Below the pieces are notes generated by a model. It was given only the letters and a program-made list of their open reading frames with translations, was not told the DNA's origin and made no database searches. This document shows, piece after piece, positions 36,868 through 46,796 of a stretch of DNA of 64,000 nucleotides; position 1 is the stretch's first letter, and each line of letters starts with the position of its first letter. The DNA lies in the NCBI GenBank assembly GCA_037133915.1, contig JBAXND010000004.1, positions 1 to 64,000 of the forward strand. The letters are read 5' to 3'. Source of the stretch: Bacteroidota bacterium. GTDB lineage: Bacteria; Bacteroidota; Bacteroidia; Bacteroidales; CAIWKO01. The translations under genes were made by a program, and so were the position numbers.

Positions 36868-37656
36868 TTAACCACTGATGTTCAAATCCACGCCCAGTGC
36901 GAAAAGTATCAGCAATACAATACCAAGAACGATACGATAATAGCCAAACAGCTTGAATCCGTAGCGTGTCAGAAAAGTGATAAATGCTTTAATGGCAATG
37001 ATGGCAACAACAAAAGCCACAACATTGCCAACCACCAATATTTTTATCTGGCTCTTTTCTATGGTGTCGTAAATTTTGAAAAGCTTATAGGCCGTGGCCG
37101 CGAACATGGTAGGAACGGCAAGGAAAAAAGAAAATTCAGCAGCATTTTTTCGTGTGAGCTTCTGGGTGAGCCCACCAACAATAGTTGCAGCAGAGCGGCT
37201 AACACCGGGTATCATCGCAAGCACCTGAAAAAGGCCTATTTTAAAGGCCGACATGTACTTTACTTCTTTGGTTTCATCCGTGTTTCCCTTGAACCATCTA
37301 TCTACAAAAACAAGCACAATGCCACCTACAAGTAATGAAGCTGCCACGACTTCTATTCGCAGGAAATACTGTTCAATAATATTATTTAATAAAAATCCCA
37401 GAATTGCTGCCGGAATAAAAGCAATGAATAATTTAACATAGAAATTCACCGATTGAAGAAACCGCCGCCAATAGAGAATAAGCACTGAAAGTATAGAGCC
37501 AAGCTGAATGCAGACGGTAAACGCAGCAACAAATTTGTTATCGGGTGGAATCCCCAGCAGGGTTTCAACAATTATCATATGTCCTGTAGAGGAAACAGGC
37601 AGGAATTCTGTAATTCCCTGTACAATCGCGATTAGAATCGCCTCAAGATAGTTCAT
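36868..37656 (-). CDS. uppP: Undecaprenyl-diphosphate phosphatase (BacA/UppP)
   Basis: The 262-residue integral membrane protein has about seven to eight helices. The conserved [10 protein letters not shown] is at residues 17-26 and [10 protein letters not shown] near residue 150 supplies the catalytic Arg/Ser. It recycles undecaprenyl phosphate, the lipid carrier for peptidoglycan and surface glycans. Its start overlaps the DUF3098 gene by 4 nt. Confidence 0.96.
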   Translation of the reverse strand: MNYLEAILIAIVQGITEFLPVSSTGHMIIVETLLGIPPDNKFVAAFTVCIQLGSILSVLILYWRRFLQSVNFYVKLFIAFIPAAILGFLLNNIIEQYFLRIEVVAASLLVGGIVLVFVDRWFKGNTDETKEVKYMSAFKIGLFQVLAMIPGVSRSAATIVGGLTQKLTRKNAAEFSFFLAVPTMFAATAYKLFKIYDTIEKSQIKILVVGNVVAFVVAIIAIKAFITFLTRYGFKLFGYYRIVLGIVLLILFALGVDLNISG

Positions 37657-38018
37657 GCCTGAACTTTGTCTTTGGGTCTGATCATGATGGCGAATATTTC
37701 GATGGCGTAACCCAGCAACACCAGAATCGGGGCAACCGTGAGCCGCTGAGCATCGAAAATATCCGGATTAAACACGTTGGGGTCTTTGGAGCCGCCGCCA
37801 ATCATCAGAATAAAGCCAATAGCCATAACCAGCAATCCCGAAAGCATCAGTATATAATTAATGCGACCAAACAGAAAAACAGGCTTTTTAACTTCAGTCC
37901 GTTGCCTTTGATATACAGGCTTTACAGGTTCTGCGGCTTTTACCTGAGGTGTTGCTGTTTCAGCAGTTTTCCTTATTACGGGCTTGTTCGGGATGTTTAC
38001 TTTTTTCTTCTGAACCAT
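37653..38018 (-). CDS. DUF3098 membrane protein
   Basis: The 121-residue product has a basic, Pro-rich N-terminus (about 1-45), then two transmembrane helices with [16 protein letters not shown] and the loop [19 protein letters not shown] typical of DUF3098. It is always near ftsX and uppP in Bacteroidota, as here. It starts 21 nt after ftsX and overlaps uppP by 4 nt. Function is unknown; the context suggests cell-division or envelope work. Confidence 0.9.
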   Translation of the reverse strand: MVQKKKVNIPNKPVIRKTAETATPQVKAAEPVKPVYQRQRTEVKKPVFLFGRINYILMLSGLLVMAIGFILMIGGGSKDPNVFNPDIFDAQRLTVAPILVLLGYAIEIFAIMIRPKDKVQA

Positions 38019-38039
38019 ATCTGTTAAGGTGTTTCAAAA

Positions 38040-38918
38040 TCAATAATAGAGATAATCTATTTTAACTCGCAGAAATTTCCGCACTGCAAAGTACGTGGAA
38101 ATCCACGAAATAATAAAGCCAATTATAAAAACAGAGGCAAACAACATCAAAAACAGGTCAATTTGCTGCAACGTAATAATATCCGGAATTTCCTGACGTG
38201 CAAACCAAATAACTACACCAAGGCCAATGGTACTGAGCAGTGATGCGATTAGCCCGTGAACCACACTTGTAATAAGAAAAGGCTTGCGGATAAACCGTTC
38301 GGTGGCGCCCACCAGCTGCATACTGCGAATTAGAAAACGCTTTGAATAGACCGACAGGCGGATGGTGTTATTAATAAGTGTTGTAGCAATAATCAGCAAA
38401 AGCACGCTGAATGCCAACAGCACAATACTTATTTTTTTCACATTTTCATTTACCAACGTAACTAACGAACGCTGATAATCCACTTCTTTAACATTCTCAT
38501 TTTTTTCAAGGTCGGCCTTTATCTGGTCAAAGTTCTGAAGTTCGGCAAATTCAGCTTTCAGATGTACTTCAATGTAACTGTGCAGCGGATTATAACCGAT
38601 TGTTTTAACGAAATCTTCGCCCAAAATTTTAGTAAAAGAAGCCGCAGCAGCATTTTCATCAATATATTCGGTTGATTTGATGTAATCCATCGCGTCAAGT
38701 TTTTTCTGCAACTGAATAATGTCGGCTTCTTTCGCATTTTTATTCATGTAAACAGAAAAGGCGATATTCTCTTTTACAAAGTCCGACAACTTCTGCGCGT
38801 GCAGCAGCAGCATTCCTAACAACCCTATAGCAAACAGCACCAACGCAATACTTACAATGGTGGTGATGTACGCCCCGTTCAGGCGTCTGCGGATAAAGCG
38901 GTCTTCTTTTCGTGCCAT
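38040..38918 (-). CDS. ftsX: Cell-division protein FtsX
   Basis: The 292-residue product has a basic N-terminus, one transmembrane helix (about 16-38), an extracytoplasmic domain (about 40-170) with NIAFSVYMNKNAKEADI, and three C-terminal helices with the ERFIRKPFL coupling region. FtsX works with the ATPase FtsE to control peptidoglycan hydrolases at the septum. ftsE is not in the window. It is the first gene of the minus-strand string and divergent from leuS. Confidence 0.93.
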   Translation of the reverse strand: MARKEDRFIRRRLNGAYITTIVSIALVLFAIGLLGMLLLHAQKLSDFVKENIAFSVYMNKNAKEADIIQLQKKLDAMDYIKSTEYIDENAAAASFTKILGEDFVKTIGYNPLHSYIEVHLKAEFAELQNFDQIKADLEKNENVKEVDYQRSLVTLVNENVKKISIVLLAFSVLLLIIATTLINNTIRLSVYSKRFLIRSMQLVGATERFIRKPFLITSVVHGLIASLLSTIGLGVVIWFARQEIPDIITLQQIDLFLMLFASVFIIGFIISWISTYFAVRKFLRVKIDYLYY

Positions 38919-39059
38919 GTTGCGGTTTTGAAGTGTGTAAAAATAATAAAAATTGCCGACAGTAAGTGAAAAGTGATGCCTCTCAAAAATCAGGTTTTTT
39001 TTCTACCTTCGCAAATTCAATCAAAACAGCATATTGTTGCTCATTTACAAGATAAAAAG

Positions 39060-41825
39060 ATGGAATATAATTTCACGGAAATAGAAAAGAAATGGAGAGA
39101 AATCTGGGAAAAGAACCGGGTTTATAAAACCGAGAACACCTCTGCCAAACCCAAATTTTATGTATTGGATATGTTCCCCTATCCTTCAGGTGCAGGGCTG
39201 CATGTAGGCCACCCCCTTGGGTATATTGCTTCAGATATTTATGCACGCTTTAAAAGGCAAACAGGGTTCAACGTTCTTCATCCAATGGGTTTTGATGCTT
39301 ACGGATTGCCCGCCGAACAATACGCCATACAAACAGGGCAGCATCCGCTTATTACAACCGAGAAAAATATTACCCGCTACCGCGAACAGCTCAACCTGCT
39401 TGGCTTTTCATATGACTGGGATCGGGAAGTACGCACCTGCGAACCCCGCTATTACAAATGGACACAATGGGTGTTTATCAGATTGTTTCATTCATGGTAC
39501 AACCATACGAGCGATAAAGCAGAAGATATATCCACGCTTATCGCGGAATTCGAAAGCAACGGAAATAAATCCGTTGATGCGGCATGCAGCGATGTGACCA
39601 TTTTTACTGCCGAACAGTGGAAGTCGTTTTCCGAAACTCGGCAGCAGGAAGTACTGATGAGCTACCGCCTCACCTATTTAGCCGATACCATGGTAAACTG
39701 GTGCCCCGCACTGGGCACCGTACTTGCCAACGACGAAGTGGTTGAAGGCTTCTCGGTTCGTGGCGGACATCCTGTTGAGCGCAAGCTGATGAAACAGTGG
39801 CTGCTTCGAATCACCGCGTATGCCGACCGTCTGCTGAACAGCCTTGAAAAGCTCGATTGGGCAGACGCGATAAAAGAGATACAGCGTAACTGGATCGGCC
39901 GATCTGAAGGAGCTTCCGTTGATTTCAACATCGACGGGCACGATAAAATATTGAATATTTTTACCACGCGCCCCGATACTATTTTTGGTGTTTCGTTCAT
40001 GACACTGGCACCGGAGCACGAATTTGTTTCCGAAATTACAACGCCCGAATATCGCGATGCGGTAGCAAAATACATTGATGAAGCTAAAAACCGCACCGAG
40101 CGCGAACGCATTGCCGATGTAAAACGCATCAGCGGACAGTTTACCGGGGCGTATGCCATTCACCCCTTTACAGGAAAAAAGATTCCGATCTGGATAGGCG
40201 ATTATGTTCTGGCGGGTTACGGAACAGGTGCGGTAATGGCCGTTCCGGCACACGACAGCCGCGATTACGCATTTGCAAAACATTTCGGGCTGCCCATCAC
40301 TGAAGTAGTTTCGGGTGGTGATATTTCAACAGAATCGTATGATGCCAAAGAAGGCATATTGATTAATTCCGATTTCATCAATGGCTTGGATGTGAAAACG
40401 GCTATAAAGACTGTGAACAACCGTGTTGAAGAAAGCGGCATCGGAAAAAGAAAAATAAATTTCAGGCTGCGCGATGCCATATTCAGCCGTCAGCGTTACT
40501 GGGGCGAACCATTCCCGGTGTATTACAAAGAAAACGGAATGCCCTATACGCTGGATGAATCGCAGCTCCCACTTGAGCTGCCCGAAGTGGATGCATATCT
40601 TCCTACAGAATCGGGTGATCCACCGCTTGCACGCGCCAAAAACTGGAAAACAAAAGACGGGTTTGCTCTTGAAACGAATACCATGCCCGGCTTTGCAGGC
40701 TCAAGCGCGTATTACCTGCGCTATATGGATCCGCATAATGAAAATGCGCTGGTATCTAAGGAAGCCAATGATTACTGGCAGAATGTTGACTTATATATTG
40801 GTGGTGCGGAACACGCAACCGGCCATTTGATATACGCCCGTTTCTGGAACAAATTTTTATTTGACCTCGGCATTGCCTGCAAAGACGAGCCTTTCCAGAA
40901 GATGATCAATCAGGGAATGATTCAGGGACGAAGCAGTTTCGCATATCGCATTAAAGGCACCAACACCTTTGTTTCATACAAACTGAAAGACAATTACGAC
41001 ACCACCGAATTGCATGTGGATGTAAATTTAGTTGAAGACGACATCCTTGATACGGACCGCTTCCGAGCATGGTTGCCGGATTACGCGAATGCAGAATTTA
41101 TCCTTGAGAATGGAAAATATTACTGTGGTTCGGGCGTAGAGAAAATGTCGAAATCGCTGCACAATGTTCTCAATCCCGACGATCTTGTGGTGCGCTACGG
41201 TGCCGATACGCTGCGTTTATACGAGATGTTTCTGGGCCCGGTAGAAATGCATAAACCCTGGGACACTAAAGGTATTGAAGGCGTGTTTCGTTTTATCCGC
41301 AAGCTGTGGCGCCTCTTCCACGATTATGAAAACAATTTATCGGTGAGCGATGATGAGCCCACGAAAGAAGAACTTAAAATTATTCATAAAGCCATAAAAA
41401 AGATACGCGACGACATTGAACGCTTTTCGTTCAACACCGCCGTGAGTGCTTTCATGATTTGCGTGAATGAACTGAGCGAACAAAAATGCAATAAGAAAAA
41501 AGTGCTGAGTGAACTGGTAATCCTGATCGCACCCTTTGCGCCTCACATTGCCGAGGAGTTGTGGGCACTGCTGGGAAATTCCGATTCCGTGAATCTGACG
41601 GCTTATCCGAACCATAACGAAGAGTTCCTTACTGAAAATACCTTTTCATATCCGGTCTCTTTCAACGGTAAAATGAGGTTTTTGCTGGACCTTCCGCTCG
41701 ATATGACTGTTGCAGATATTACAAAAGCGGCACTCGAAGCAAAAGAATCGGAGAAATATCTGGGAGGCGCTGCGCCCAAAAAAGTAATCGTGGTTCCAAA
41801 AAAAATCATCAATATAGTTATCTGA
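39060..41825 (+). CDS. leuS: Leucyl-tRNA synthetase
   Basis: The product is 921 residues from ATG 39060 ([16 protein letters not shown]). A frame open from 38973 adds 29 residues without family support. HIGH-like HVGHPLG is in [21 protein letters not shown] is at 695-699. The editing domain has [13 protein letters not shown] and [15 protein letters not shown] Bacteroidota-type insert of about 90 residues precedes KMSKS. A further insert of about 70 residues follows [18 protein letters not shown]. It charges tRNA-Leu. TACCTTCG at 39004-39011 could be a one-mismatch -7 box. Confidence 0.97.
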   Translation: MEYNFTEIEKKWREIWEKNRVYKTENTSAKPKFYVLDMFPYPSGAGLHVGHPLGYIASDIYARFKRQTGFNVLHPMGFDAYGLPAEQYAIQTGQHPLITTEKNITRYREQLNLLGFSYDWDREVRTCEPRYYKWTQWVFIRLFHSWYNHTSDKAEDISTLIAEFESNGNKSVDAACSDVTIFTAEQWKSFSETRQQEVLMSYRLTYLADTMVNWCPALGTVLANDEVVEGFSVRGGHPVERKLMKQWLLRITAYADRLLNSLEKLDWADAIKEIQRNWIGRSEGASVDFNIDGHDKILNIFTTRPDTIFGVSFMTLAPEHEFVSEITTPEYRDAVAKYIDEAKNRTERERIADVKRISGQFTGAYAIHPFTGKKIPIWIGDYVLAGYGTGAVMAVPAHDSRDYAFAKHFGLPITEVVSGGDISTESYDAKEGILINSDFINGLDVKTAIKTVNNRVEESGIGKRKINFRLRDAIFSRQRYWGEPFPVYYKENGMPYTLDESQLPLELPEVDAYLPTESGDPPLARAKNWKTKDGFALETNTMPGFAGSSAYYLRYMDPHNENALVSKEANDYWQNVDLYIGGAEHATGHLIYARFWNKFLFDLGIACKDEPFQKMINQGMIQGRSSFAYRIKGTNTFVSYKLKDNYDTTELHVDVNLVEDDILDTDRFRAWLPDYANAEFILENGKYYCGSGVEKMSKSLHNVLNPDDLVVRYGADTLRLYEMFLGPVEMHKPWDTKGIEGVFRFIRKLWRLFHDYENNLSVSDDEPTKEELKIIHKAIKKIRDDIERFSFNTAVSAFMICVNELSEQKCNKKKVLSELVILIAPFAPHIAEELWALLGNSDSVNLTAYPNHNEEFLTENTFSYPVSFNGKMRFLLDLPLDMTVADITKAALEAKESEKYLGGAAPKKVIVVPKKIINIVI

Positions 41826-41855
41826 CAGAAAGCGTTTTATAAAAATTGTTTCGAT

Positions 41856-41871
41856 TGGAACGTTTCTTGCA
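41856..41871 (+). promoter_or_regulatory. Near-consensus sigma-54 (-24/-12) promoter
   Basis: TGGAACGTTTCTTGCA matches the sigma-54 consensus TGGCACGnnnnTTGCA at all but one defined base, with the invariant GG (41857-41858) and GC (41869-41870) separated by exactly 10 nt. Transcription would start about 12 nt downstream, near 41882, and the DUF3108 gene starts at 41900. It lies in the short leuS-DUF3108 gap, so it is correctly placed. No enhancer-binding protein is encoded in the window. Confidence 0.6.
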
Positions 41872-41899
41872 TTTCCCGGTCATCATAAAAAATGGAACA

Positions 41900-42706
41900 A
41901 TGAAAAAGGTAATGTGGATGGTACTGGTGTTAGTAATGCCGGCCATCATGGTAAAAGCTCAGATGCGCGAAGTAACAAACACCGTTTTTCAGCGCGGAGA
42001 AATCCTGACCTATAGGGTATATTACGAATCGCTGCTTACAGGCAAAGTAACTGCCGGGATACTCACCATGGAAGTTACAAAAGACAACAAAGTAATCAAC
42101 GAGAGGAATACGTTCCACATTACGGCTGTGGGAAAAACCAAGGGTGCCTTTAATTTCTTTTTTAAAGTACTCGACCGCTACGAAACTTATATGGACGAAA
42201 AAAGCCTTGTGCCCTGGTTATTCATAAGACGTGTTGACGAAGGAAGTTATATCATCAATCAGGATGTAACATTTAACCAGAACAAGAATGTTGCGTATTT
42301 CAAAGACAATAAAAGAAAACGTTCTTCAACAGTTGTTACACCGCCTAATATTCAGGACATTCTTTCGGCTATATATTATATGCGCAGTTATGATTTTGCC
42401 AACATCAACACCAACGATGAACTGCCGGTAAAATTCATGCTGGATGATACTGTTTTTTCATCAAAGGTAACCTACCTCGGCAAGTCAAGTATCGACATTG
42501 GTATCGGCAAGGTAAAATGCATTAAACTGAAGCCACAAGTAATTACAGGAAGTGTTTTTAAAGATCCTTACCCTGTAATAGTGTATGCCAGCGACGATAA
42601 AAACCGCATTCCAATTTATGCCGAAGGAGAAGTTCTGGTTGGAAAAGTGAAGATGGAACTGGTGAATTGGTCGGGGCTTAAAAATTCGTTCAGCGCACTT
42701 GAGTAA
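41900..42706 (+). CDS. DUF3108 exported protein
   Basis: The product is 268 residues from ATG 41900 (MKKVMWMVLV..., signal peptide ending IMVKAQ). The frame is open further upstream, but that part would overlap the sigma-54-type promoter. The mature protein carries the DUF3108 fold: FQRGEILTYRVYYESLLTGKV near its start (given in two parts: FQRGEILTYRV and YYESLLTGKV), GKTKGAFNFFFKVLDRYETY, and IPIYAEGEVLVGKVKMEL at the C-terminus. Such proteins are exported lipid- or envelope-related proteins of unknown function. It is 74 nt after leuS. Confidence 0.85.
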   Translation: MKKVMWMVLVLVMPAIMVKAQMREVTNTVFQRGEILTYRVYYESLLTGKVTAGILTMEVTKDNKVINERNTFHITAVGKTKGAFNFFFKVLDRYETYMDEKSLVPWLFIRRVDEGSYIINQDVTFNQNKNVAYFKDNKRKRSSTVVTPPNIQDILSAIYYMRSYDFANINTNDELPVKFMLDDTVFSSKVTYLGKSSIDIGIGKVKCIKLKPQVITGSVFKDPYPVIVYASDDKNRIPIYAEGEVLVGKVKMELVNWSGLKNSFSALE

Positions 42707-42734
42707 TCGTCATGATAAACAGCACCTAAATACT

Positions 42735-42778
42735 GATAGCGGGTGAAAGCACACGTTATAATGCTTTCATCCGCTATC
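42735..42778. terminator. Long 17-bp hairpin downstream of the DUF3108 gene
   Basis: Bases 42735-42751 pair with 42762-42778 over 17 positions (one G-U) around a 10-nt loop. No uninterrupted T-run follows on +, only a T-rich stretch. It may end the DUF3108 transcript or act as an RNA stability or regulatory structure. Confidence 0.45.
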
Positions 42779-42874
42779 ATGTTCTTTCAAATATTTTTTG
42801 AATTATCGTTTTTACACCGATATTTATTATAATTTAGCGACAAATAACCTTCAGAAAAATCTAATTATTCCATT

Positions 42875-43333
42875 ATGAAAAAGTTGATTTCATTGTTGGC
42901 GGCCGTACTGATTACGACCGGCCTTTTTGCCCAAAAAGTTGCCGAAAAAGACGTTCCTCCCGCCGTTTTGAGCACTTTTAAATCAAAAATTACTGATTCT
43001 GTAAACGTAGCCTGGACAAAAGAAGGTGCGATTTATGAAGCGGCATTTACCAAAAACAATATGCCTGTTGAAGTTGAAATTAAGGAAACGAGCGAGTGGG
43101 TAATGACAGAGTGGGGAATTCCTGCCGAGTACCTGCCCAAAAAGATTAAACACCACATCGATTCTGTATATGCTGGTTTCAAAGTAACGGAAACTACTAT
43201 TGCTTACCGCACCGATGGTAATTTCTACGTTATCGAAGTAAAGAAAAAGAAAGACGTACAGGAACTGACTTACGCCCTTACCTGCGAATTTGTTAAATCA
43301 GAGAAGATCGAAGCTGAGAAAAAAGAGAAGTAA
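42875..43333 (+). CDS. Secreted PepSY-like protein
   Basis: The 152-residue product has a signal peptide (about 1-19, ending GLFAQ). Two PepSY-like units follow: AWTKEGAIYEAAFTKNNMPVEVEIKET (quoted in parts as AWTKEGAIYEAAF and MPVEVEIKET) and AYRTDGNFYVIEVKKKKD, each preceded by a helix such as VPPAVLSTFKSKI. The family (BLIP-like/PepSY-like, PF11396) is common in Bacteroidota periplasms and has no settled function. A bidirectional terminator follows. Confidence 0.8.
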   Translation: MKKLISLLAAVLITTGLFAQKVAEKDVPPAVLSTFKSKITDSVNVAWTKEGAIYEAAFTKNNMPVEVEIKETSEWVMTEWGIPAEYLPKKIKHHIDSVYAGFKVTETTIAYRTDGNFYVIEVKKKKDVQELTYALTCEFVKSEKIEAEKKEK

Positions 43334-43352
43334 AACTTCATCACTTTATGAT

Positions 43353-43387
43353 AAAAAAAATCCCGGTTAATCAACCGGGATTTTTTT
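43353..43387. terminator. Bidirectional rho-independent terminator
   Basis: TCCCGGTT (43361-43368) pairs with AACCGGGA (43373-43380) around AATC. It is flanked by eight A on the left and seven T on the right, so it can terminate both the PepSY-like gene (+) and nrdJ (-), which converge here. Confidence 0.85.
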
Positions 43388-43408
43388 ATGTCCGCAAATT
43401 TATCAGTA

Positions 43409-46099
43409 TCAGCCGCACTTAGAATATCCGCAGCTGGTGCAGGTGAGGCAGCCTTCTTTATAAACTAAACCTTGGGGGTCGTCGCACTGAGGACATTTGG
43501 TATCGGGTGCCTGTGTGCCGTCCGGAATGTATTTTTTAAGAGCACGTACCACGCCGTTTTTCCAGGTCACAATGGAGTCGTTCTCCAAACGAAGATTGGA
43601 AATGAGGTCAACCACATAAGGCAAGGGCATGCCATGCCTGAGAATGCCTGAAATTAGTTTGGCGTAATTCCAGTATTCAATATCAAATGAGCGTGAAAGC
43701 CCTTCAATGGTTATCTTGTAGCCGGCCTTATCTTCAAATTGAAAATCATAACGGGAGGTTTCGCTGCCCTCTTCTTTATTCCTCAATACATGACCTTTAT
43801 TCACCGAAGCAGGTAAAAAGAAATCTTCCGCCTTGCCGGTAAATATCTCGTATGGCCGGCCATGCAACACACCCACCACAGCAACCCACTTCTCATAGTC
43901 ATTTTGGAAACGGATAACCTCTGCATCGAGTTTGCGCGGACGTGTCGGGGCTTTTGTTTCGCGGAAATCATCCACGTCTTCTTTCTTTGTATCACTCACC
44001 AGCACACCCGAACGGGAACCGTCGCGATAAATGGTAACGCCTTTGCAGCCGCTTTCCCATGCGGTTTTATAAATGTCGCTCACCATTTCTTCTGTAGTTT
44101 CGGTGGGTACATTAACAGTAACGCTGATGCTATGATCAACCCATTTCTGTATCGCACCCTGCATCTTTACTTTGGCGAGCCAGTCAATATCGTTGGCGGT
44201 TGCTTTATGGTACGGTGATTTTTCAATCACAGGTTTCAGTTGCTCATCGGAATAAAGTTTTACAGCGTCCAAATCATACCCGTTTGCCTTGAGCCATTTC
44301 AGGAATTTAGGATGAAACACGTTGTATTCTTCCCATGAATCGCCCACTTCATCCACAAAGCTTACGGTTACATTTTTATCGTTCGGATTTACTTTTACGC
44401 GGCGTTTGTAATTTACTTTGAATGCAGGTTCAATGCCCGAAGTCGTCTGTGTACAAATACTTACGCTGCCTGTTGGAGCGATGGTAAGCAGCGCAATGTT
44501 TCGTCTGCCGTATTTTTCCATGGCTTTATATACAAGCGGTGCAGCTTCTTTGAGGCGAAGAATAAACGGATTATTTTTTTCTTTTTCTGTGCTGTAAATA
44601 GGAAAAGCGCCTCTTGATTTTGCCAGATTGGTAGATGCACGGTATGCCTCAATCGCAAGCTGTTTGTGCACCTCAACCGAAAAATCCGTTGCCTCTTTAG
44701 AGCCATAACGCGAACCCAGAGCCGCTATCATATCGCCTTCAGCAGTAATACCAATACCGGTACGACGGCCTTTCAGCGTTTTCTCTTTTATTTTTTCCCA
44801 AAGCTTGCGTTCGGTGCGTTTCGTTTCTTCATCTTCGGGATCGGCATCTATTTTCTGCAGTATTTTATCGATTTTTTCGCTTTCCAGATCAATGATGTCG
44901 TCCATGATGCGCTGGGCATAGTGCACGTGCTGCGAAAACAGTTCTGAATTGAAAAGTGCCTGAGGTGTGAACGGATTTTCAACGTAGCTGTAAAGATTGA
45001 TTGCCAGCAGGCGACAGCTGTCGTATGGGCATAAAGGAATTTCGCCGCATGGATTTGTTGACATGGTGCGGAATCCAACATCGGCATAGCTGTCGGGAAC
45101 CGATTCGTTAATAATAGTATCCCAGAACAGAACGCCCGGTTCTGCCGATTTCCATGCATTGTGAATAATTTTTTTCCACAGCTGCAGGGCATCAATTTCT
45201 TTATTATAAACAGGTGTTTTAGAATCAATCGGGTATTGCTGAACATATTTTCCGCCATCGCGAACGGCTTTCATGAAGGTATCGTCAATCTTCACAGAAA
45301 CGTTGGCACCGGTAACTTTTCCGTCTTCCAGCTTGGCATCAATAAAACGTTCGGCATCGGGATGTTTAATGGAAATACTCAGCATCAGCGCGCCACGGCG
45401 ACCGTCCTGAGCCACTTCACGGGTAGAATTGGAATAGCGCTCCATAAAGGGAACAATGCCGGTTGATGTGAGTGCGCTGTTCTTCACCGGACTGCCCATT
45501 GGGCGGATGTGCGACAGATCGTGCCCTACACCGCCTCTGCGTTTCATAAGCTGAACCTGTTCCTGATCAACTTTCATGATGCCGCCGTAAGAATCGGAAG
45601 GTGTTTCGTTGCCAATCACGTAGCAGTTTGAAAGCGATGCAACCTGAAAATCGTTGCCAATGCCTGCCATAGGGCTTCCCTGCGGAATGATGTATTTGAA
45701 ATCTTTGAACAGCTCGTAAATTTCTTCTTCGCCGATAGGATTGGAATATTTTTTCTCAACGCGTGCAATTTCGCGCGCAATGCGGCGATGCATATCATCG
45801 GGAGTCCGTTCGAACAAATCGCCTGCACTATTTTTCAATGCATATTTATTCAGCCAGACGTTCGCGGCAAGCGTATCCCCTTTAAAATATTCAATCGTGG
45901 CAGCAAGAGCATCGTCGAACTTATAGGTTTGCATTTCTTTTTTGCGGGCAGGTTCTTTCACCTGAGCAATAAATTCCTGTGTGTAAAATTCATCGTCAGG
46001 AAGTTCAGGTCTGACACGATTATCTAATACGCTATTATACGTGGTTTTGGTTTTCGCTTCAGTGGCCTCACTAATCTTTGGTAAGATCTTCTCTTCCAT
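43409..46099 (-). CDS. nrdJ: Adenosylcobalamin-dependent (class II) ribonucleotide reductase
   Basis: The 896-residue product has the reductase barrel with GSPMAGIGNDFQVASLSNCYV, NPCGEIPLCPYDSC at about residues 347-360 and APTGSVSICTQTTSGIEP. Its C-terminal tail has two Cys pairs (CPQCDD and CTSCGYSKCG), used for zinc binding and redox relay. It reduces ribonucleotides to deoxyribonucleotides with an adenosylcobalamin radical and works with or without oxygen. The length fits the large class II type. No nrdAB or nrdDG is in the window. A 17-base palindrome lies upstream. Confidence 0.95.
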   Translation of the reverse strand: MEEKILPKISEATEAKTKTTYNSVLDNRVRPELPDDEFYTQEFIAQVKEPARKKEMQTYKFDDALAATIEYFKGDTLAANVWLNKYALKNSAGDLFERTPDDMHRRIAREIARVEKKYSNPIGEEEIYELFKDFKYIIPQGSPMAGIGNDFQVASLSNCYVIGNETPSDSYGGIMKVDQEQVQLMKRRGGVGHDLSHIRPMGSPVKNSALTSTGIVPFMERYSNSTREVAQDGRRGALMLSISIKHPDAERFIDAKLEDGKVTGANVSVKIDDTFMKAVRDGGKYVQQYPIDSKTPVYNKEIDALQLWKKIIHNAWKSAEPGVLFWDTIINESVPDSYADVGFRTMSTNPCGEIPLCPYDSCRLLAINLYSYVENPFTPQALFNSELFSQHVHYAQRIMDDIIDLESEKIDKILQKIDADPEDEETKRTERKLWEKIKEKTLKGRRTGIGITAEGDMIAALGSRYGSKEATDFSVEVHKQLAIEAYRASTNLAKSRGAFPIYSTEKEKNNPFILRLKEAAPLVYKAMEKYGRRNIALLTIAPTGSVSICTQTTSGIEPAFKVNYKRRVKVNPNDKNVTVSFVDEVGDSWEEYNVFHPKFLKWLKANGYDLDAVKLYSDEQLKPVIEKSPYHKATANDIDWLAKVKMQGAIQKWVDHSISVTVNVPTETTEEMVSDIYKTAWESGCKGVTIYRDGSRSGVLVSDTKKEDVDDFRETKAPTRPRKLDAEVIRFQNDYEKWVAVVGVLHGRPYEIFTGKAEDFFLPASVNKGHVLRNKEEGSETSRYDFQFEDKAGYKITIEGLSRSFDIEYWNYAKLISGILRHGMPLPYVVDLISNLRLENDSIVTWKNGVVRALKKYIPDGTQAPDTKCPQCDDPQGLVYKEGCLTCTSCGYSKCG

Positions 46100-46155
46100 A
46101 TGCTGTTTCTTTTGTATCGTTACTTCTCAAAAAAATACCGTGTTTTCTCCCATCC

Positions 46156-46172
46156 CAAATATTAAATATTTG
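46156..46172. promoter_or_regulatory. Perfect 17-base palindrome upstream of nrdJ
   Basis: CAAATATT, A, AATATTTG form a perfect palindrome 57-73 nt upstream of the nrdJ start. It could be an operator of a dimeric regulator. It does not match the NrdR box consensus as known to me. Confidence 0.35.
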
Positions 46173-46336
46173 TTAATCCGATGAATGGGAAATTGTTCCT
46201 GAGAGTTTTTCGGGACAGCTAAAATACGTGAAGCGCCTGCGCGCTGCAAGCCAATTTTATTAACAAAGTCAGGGACTTATTAACTTCCGCAATTAACTCA
46301 TTGAAAGAAAAAATACTATCCTTTTTTTCAGGATAA

Positions 46337-46786
46337 TCAGGAATTCCGATACCAGATTAGCTTCGTGCCGAAACCGAGCCTGTTGTCGGTCATTTTAAAG
46401 AAATCGGCTTCTAAAGCCCAGAAGGGAGTGTCTTTTAAGAAAGGCGCCGCTACCGGAAACCTTCTGATGTATGCTTTTTTTGCACTGGAGCGCTCCGAAC
46501 CCTCTAATTCCCTAACATTACCGGTAAACTGCACGCCCCGTAAAACACCTATGAGTCTGGTTTCGTATGCGATAGCACCCGCAACACGATTATTGTTCTC
46601 AATTTCCGAAATATGCCGGGTGTGTTTTTCAGAAATAAAGATAAAACGCATACTGTTTTCATCAAAGACATAAAAACAGGTGGCGCAGTAAGGATTATTC
46701 TCTACCGATGAGGCAAGGGTAAAAATATGGTGTTTCTTTACCAGTTTGAGGATACGTGGATCGGGGACATTCATGATGTTATACAT
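46337..46786 (-). CDS. Pyridoxamine-5'-phosphate-oxidase-like flavin-binding-fold protein (YhbP-like)
   Basis: A frame of 180 residues starts at 46879 inside the 3' end of the ABC-exporter gene. The ATG at 46786 (MYNIMNVPDPRIL, about 149 residues) or 46774 is preferred, 10 nt after that gene's stop. The split-barrel signature FTLASSVENNPYCATCFYVF (given as FTLASSVENNPY and CATCFYVF), FISEKHTRHISEIENNNRV and GVQFTGNVREL fits the PNPOx-like/UPF0306 group. FMN binding is likely, but the substrate is unknown. It is probably cotranscribed with the ABC exporter. Confidence 0.8.
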   Translation of the reverse strand: MYNIMNVPDPRILKLVKKHHIFTLASSVENNPYCATCFYVFDENSMRFIFISEKHTRHISEIENNNRVAGAIAYETRLIGVLRGVQFTGNVRELEGSERSSAKKAYIRRFPVAAPFLKDTPFWALEADFFKMTDNRLGFGTKLIWYRNS

Positions 46787-46796
46787 TACAGCATTA

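Noticed and set aside
36763..37335. 190-residue open frame on + across uppP
   Set aside because: It is antisense to most of the uppP coding sequence and its protein has a low-complexity, Lys/Asn-rich look; the uppP frame carries the diagnostic motifs.
38973..39059. N-terminal extension of leuS by 29 residues
   Set aside because: The added residues have no family support and the ATG at 39060 gives the normal LeuRS start.
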